A program made the translations under genes and the position numbers. From assembly GCA_012799075.1 (NCBI GenBank), contig JAAZLZ010000365.1:1-7777 (forward strand): a DNA stretch of 7,777 bases, read 5' to 3'. Shown here one piece after another: positions 5,019-7,777 of this stretch (position 1 is its first letter; every line of letters begins with the position of its first letter). The DNA is from Bacillota bacterium. GTDB lineage: Bacteria > Bacillota > Limnochordia > JAAZLZ01. The notes beneath the pieces are model-generated. The model was given only the letters and a program-made list of their open reading frames with translations, was not told the DNA's origin and searched no databases.

Positions 5019-5049
5019 CCTTCTCGCCCCTTGGTGAGAAGGTTTTTTT
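5019..5049 (+). terminator. Regulated terminator of the pheS T-box
   Basis: CCTTCTCGCC (5019-5028) pairs with GGTGAGAAGG (5033-5042) through 10 base pairs, one of them G-U, with a CCTT loop. Seven T residues (5043-5049) follow. It begins 5 bases after the T-box sequence, so antiterminator and terminator should exclude each other. Confidence 0.95.
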
Positions 5050-5058
5050 GTACATGCA

Positions 5059-5065
5059 GGGGAGG
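5059..5065 (+). promoter_or_regulatory. Ribosome binding site that fixes the TTG start of pheS
   Basis: GGGGAGG lies 8 bases before TTG 5074. An in-frame TAA at 5071-5073 directly precedes that TTG, so it is the first possible start in the frame. The next in-frame ATG, inside GGAATGGGC near 5208, would remove part of the N-terminal domain. Confidence 0.9.
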
Positions 5066-5073
5066 CGTTCTAA

Positions 5074-6090
5074 TTGGAAAGGCAAATTGGAGCGGTCAAA
5101 GAAGCGGCCTTAAAGGCCTGTCGGCGGGCGCAAACGAGTACTGAGCTGGAGGCAATTCGGGTCAAGTACCTGGGCAAAAAGGGCGAGGTTACCCAATTAT
5201 TGCGGGGAATGGGCAAGGTTCCTCCTGAAGAGCGTCCTCGTTTAGGCAAACTGGTCAACGAGGCCCGTGATAAGCTGGAAAGGGCTCTTCAGGAAGCCGG
5301 GGGAAAACTGGCATCCCTTGAGGAACAGCGGCGCCTCGAAGGAGAAAGGGTAGATATCACCCTTCCTGGACGGCGTCCCCCCCTGGGCCACAAGCATCCC
5401 CTTACCCTGGTTCTCGATGAGATCAAGCACGTCTTCCGGGGCATGGGCTTTGATGTGGTTCAAGGCCCGGAAGTGGAAACCGACTACTACAATTTCGAGG
5501 CCCTCAACGTTCCGAAATATCACCCTGCCCGGGATATGCAGGACACATTCTACATAACCGACGACATCCTCCTGCGGACCCAAACTTCGCCAGTGCAAGT
5601 GCGGGTGATGGAAAGAAGAAAGCCGCCCATCCGGATTATTGCTCCGGGGAAGGTTTACCGGTGTGATGCGGACGTTACCCATTCCCCCATGTTCCATCAG
5701 GTGGAGGGCTTGGCGGTGGACAAGCACATCACTTTCGGTGATCTGAAAGGGGTCTTGAAGGTCTTTGCCGAGGAGCTCTTCGGTAAGGATACCGGAGTGC
5801 GGTTCCGGCCCAGCTACTTCCCCTTTACGGAACCGAGTGCTGAAATCGATATTTCCTGCGTAATGTGTCACGGCAAGGGGTGTCGGGTTTGCTCCCACAG
5901 CGGCTGGCTGGAGATCCTAGGCGCGGGCATGGTCCATCCCAGGGTCTTGGAAATGGTTGGCTATGATCCGGAGGAAGTGGGAGGATTTGCTTTTGGCATG
6001 GGGGTTGAAAGGATCGCCATGTTGAAATACGGGGTGGACGACATCCGCCTGTTTTTTGAGAACGATGCCCGTTTCTTGGCCCAATTCTAG
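5074..6090 (+). CDS. pheS: Phenylalanyl-tRNA synthetase alpha subunit
   Basis: The catalytic subunit of the alpha2-beta2 enzyme that charges tRNA-Phe. It has 338 residues, a typical length. An N-terminal helical, coiled-coil tRNA-binding arm (about 1-90) is rich in charged residues. The class II core follows, with YYNFEALNVPKYHPARDMQD, RTQTSPVQ (168-175) and motif 2 RCDADVTHSPMFHQ from R196. Next come RPSYFPFTEPSAE (245-257) and motif 3 GMGVERIAM with R313. Four cysteines, C262, C265, C270 and C273 (CxxC-x4-CxxC), form the zinc-ribbon-like insert common in bacterial PheS. The phenylalanine pocket has the usual FAFG, with A306. Translation begins at TTG. pheT follows after 21 bases, consistent with one mRNA under the T-box. 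Confidence 0.98.
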   Translation: MERQIGAVKEAALKACRRAQTSTELEAIRVKYLGKKGEVTQLLRGMGKVPPEERPRLGKLVNEARDKLERALQEAGGKLASLEEQRRLEGERVDITLPGRRPPLGHKHPLTLVLDEIKHVFRGMGFDVVQGPEVETDYYNFEALNVPKYHPARDMQDTFYITDDILLRTQTSPVQVRVMERRKPPIRIIAPGKVYRCDADVTHSPMFHQVEGLAVDKHITFGDLKGVLKVFAEELFGKDTGVRFRPSYFPFTEPSAEIDISCVMCHGKGCRVCSHSGWLEILGAGMVHPRVLEMVGYDPEEVGGFAFGMGVERIAMLKYGVDDIRLFFENDARFLAQF

Positions 6091-6111
6091 CATTGGCTGG
6101 AGGTATGCGTT

Positions 6112-7777
6112 ATGCTTGTATCCTGCCGCTGGTTAAAGGACTATGCGGATTACAAAATCAGTGAGGCGGAACTGGCCAGTCGACTGACCATGATCGGTGC
6201 CTCAGTAGAGACTATTGAAGAAATCGGCCGGGGATTGGATCAAGTGGTCATCGGTCGAGTATTGGAGGTCATCCCCCATCCCCAAGGGGAGAACCTGCAT
6301 GTTTGCACGGTGGATTGCGGGGACGACTTGCGGAGCATCGTCTGCGGCGCTCCTAATGTTGCCGCCAACCAAACGGTGCCGGTGGCCCTGCCCGGGGCCA
6401 AGCTGCCTAACGGTCAGGTCATTGAAGAAATAACTCTACAAGGGGTCCTCTCCCAGGGAATGATCTGCTCGGAGGCGGAGTTGGGCCTGGGGGATGATGC
6501 AGGAGGCATCATGGTATTGCCGCCCCATCTTCCCCTGGGAGAGCTTCTGACCCAGATCTTGCCGATGGAAGATGTGGTCATGGATGTGGAGGTCTATCCC
6601 AATCGGCCGGACCTTTTGAGCATGGTGGGGATCGCCCGGGAAGTCGTTGCCTTGACCGATGTGCCCCTAAAGCTCCCCAACATCAACATCACCGAGGCAG
6701 GACAGCCCATCAAGGGACAGATTGACATCGAAGTTGAAGATGCGGACCTTTGTCCCCGTTATACCGCTAGATTGATGACTAATTGCCAAGTAGGGCCCTC
6801 GCCCTTGTGGATGCAGCGCCGTTTGATCGCAGCGGGGATGCGTCCCATCAACAACATCGTTGACATCACCAACTATGTGATGCTGGAGTCGTGTCAGCCC
6901 TTGCATGCCTTCGACTATGACAAGTTGGCAGATAGACGTCTGGCGATTCGACGCGCCAAAGAAGGAGAAAGGATAACTACCCTCGATGATGTCGAAAGGG
7001 AACTGACTGGGGACGATTTGGTCATCGCTGATGGAAAACGGCCCGTTTGCATCGCCGGGGTAATGGGCAGCGCCCATTCGGAAGTTGATGAGAAGACGAC
7101 CACCGTTCTGTTGGAATCGGCCAATTTCAATCGGGTGTCTGTCCGGCGCACTGCCCAACGGCTAGGTCTGCGCTCCGAGGCTTCGGGCCGCTTTGAAAAA
7201 GGGCTCGATCCCAACGGCACCCTTTGGGCGATCAACAGGGCGGCCCAGTTGATGCAGGAGCTGGCCGGGGCCCAGGTGGCCCCTGGGGTGGTGGACATTT
7301 ATCCTCAGGTGAGATTACCCCTTCGAATCCAGCTTTGTCCAAATAGGACCAATGAAATCCTAGGCACCAGCATCGAGCCTGCGGAAATGGGCCGCCTGCT
7401 GGAGAAGCTGGCCATGGAAGTTGAGTTTGCCGATGGCTGCCTTGATGTGACCGTGCCTACCTTCAGGGGAGACATTGAACGGTCCATCGACCTCGTTGAG
7501 GAAGTGGCCCGTCTTTACGGCTATGACAACATTGAACCGACGTTGCCCCAGGGAAGGCTCACCAGGGGGGAGGATGCTCCAGGATGGCGCACCTTGGAGC
7601 TCTTGCGGGATTACTTGGTCGGCCGCGGCTTTTTGGAGGCCATGAATCTTAGCTTCACCACTCCAGATAGCTTCCAGGCCTTAGGTTTGGAGGAAGAGGG
7701 CCGGCGGGCATTGACACTCAAAAACCCCCTGACAGTGGAGCAAAGCGTGATGCGGACCACCCTTTTGCCCGGTTTGC
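6112..7777 (+). CDS. pheT: Phenylalanyl-tRNA synthetase beta subunit (cut by right edge)
   Basis: The tRNA-binding and editing partner of PheS. Of about 800 residues, 555 lie in the window; the frame is open to the edge. It begins MLVSCRWLKDY. An OB-fold tRNA-binding domain (about 40-150) has IVCGAPNV (76-83) and GMICSEAELGL from 116. The B1 signature NRPDLLSM is at 164-171. The B3/B4 editing domain holds NNIVDITNYVML and GVMGSAHSEV (316-325), where many homologues read GVMGG. RSEASGRFEKGLDP starts at 354. B5 has RGDIERSIDLVEEVARLYGY, and the class II-like B6/B7 region has begun at the edge. ATG 6112 is 7 bases after GGAGGT (6099-6104); an ATG at 6105 is out of frame. The C-terminal B8 domain is missing only because of the window edge. 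Confidence 0.97.
   Translation, partial: MLVSCRWLKDYADYKISEAELASRLTMIGASVETIEEIGRGLDQVVIGRVLEVIPHPQGENLHVCTVDCGDDLRSIVCGAPNVAANQTVPVALPGAKLPNGQVIEEITLQGVLSQGMICSEAELGLGDDAGGIMVLPPHLPLGELLTQILPMEDVVMDVEVYPNRPDLLSMVGIAREVVALTDVPLKLPNINITEAGQPIKGQIDIEVEDADLCPRYTARLMTNCQVGPSPLWMQRRLIAAGMRPINNIVDITNYVMLESCQPLHAFDYDKLADRRLAIRRAKEGERITTLDDVERELTGDDLVIADGKRPVCIAGVMGSAHSEVDEKTTTVLLESANFNRVSVRRTAQRLGLRSEASGRFEKGLDPNGTLWAINRAAQLMQELAGAQVAPGVVDIYPQVRLPLRIQLCPNRTNEILGTSIEPAEMGRLLEKLAMEVEFADGCLDVTVPTFRGDIERSIDLVEEVARLYGYDNIEPTLPQGRLTRGEDAPGWRTLELLRDYLVGRGFLEAMNLSFTTPDSFQALGLEEEGRRALTLKNPLTVEQSVMRTTLLPGL

Larger units (their letters stand above)
4774..5049 (+). promoter_or_regulatory. T-box leader of pheST, specifier UUC (Phe)
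   Basis: Senses uncharged tRNA-Phe and controls readthrough into pheS. The kink-turn helix AAC-GATGA-AGGAG (4777-4789) faces CTCC-GGA-GTT (4872-4881), with the same layout as in the thrS leader. AGTA lies at 4793-4796. CTGTCACC (4801-4808) pairs with GGTGGCAG along all eight positions, and GAAAGCAC/GTGCTTTC closes a distal loop containing CTGAGAG. The specifier TTC is at 4868-4870, on the expected strand, one base before the base helix. The perfect T-box AGGGTGGTACCGCG is at 5001-5014, followed by the terminator. The 5' side of the AG bulge is not the usual AGAGAG. The region between stem I and the T-box holds several alternative GGCCTA/TAGGCC pairings. Confidence 0.94.

Noticed and set aside
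5242..5898. 218-codon open frame on the minus strand
   Set aside because: It lies entirely antisense to pheS, resembles no family, and follows from the GC-rich codon pattern of the real gene.
6667..7298. Minus-strand frames of 163 and 127 codons opposite pheT
   Set aside because: They are antisense to a continuous, well-conserved PheT frame.

Overview
The window is a translation-machinery block on the + strand: (end of an unidentified gene) - thrS - infC - rpmI - rplT - SpoU/TrmH-type RNA 2'-O-methyltransferase - a 31-codon YqzL-like gene - pheS - pheT (cut by the right edge). The RNA regulation points to the Bacillota (Firmicutes), probably a clostridia-like lineage with moderately high GC: two T-box leaders, an L20-type leader before infC, strong GGAGG ribosome binding sites, TTG/GTG starts and a YqzL-like small protein. 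I cannot name a genus. No mobile element, CRISPR array, tRNA or rRNA is visible, and nothing suggests recent transfer.

Region by region. 1-103: the last 33 codons of an unrecognised reading frame. 100-396: promoter, then a complete T-box leader (best specifier ACC, threonine) ending in an intrinsic terminator, then thrS. 2293-2595: a possible weak terminator, an extended -10 promoter, an L20-type leader with its own perfect terminator hairpin, and the infC ribosome binding site. 2596-3735: infC (starting at AUC), rpmI and rplT. 3736-3788: a perfect hairpin with a poor T-tract, then the methyltransferase. 4584-4612: a second extended -10 promoter whose -35 overlaps the methyltransferase stop codon. 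It lies upstream of the small YqzL-like gene (4661-4756), which no ATG-plus-length filter would keep. Then comes a second T-box (4774-5049, best specifier UUC, phenylalanine), pheS from TTG, and pheT.

How it works together. The two synthetases charge tRNA-Thr and tRNA-Phe, and each is switched on by its own uncharged tRNA through transcription antitermination. IF3, L35 and L20 form an operon whose leader is predicted to be shut by free L20. The rare AUC start suggests that IF3 also limits its own translation. The methyltransferase probably modifies rRNA. The order thrS-infC-rpmI-rplT-(small ORF)-pheS-pheT is the same as in E. coli, but the regulators differ. I see no wholly new system. The items most worth a second look are the YqzL-like gene upstream of the pheS T-box, the AUC start of infC, the -35 elements built into upstream stop codons, and the TAGGCC/GGCCTA pairing choices inside the pheS leader.
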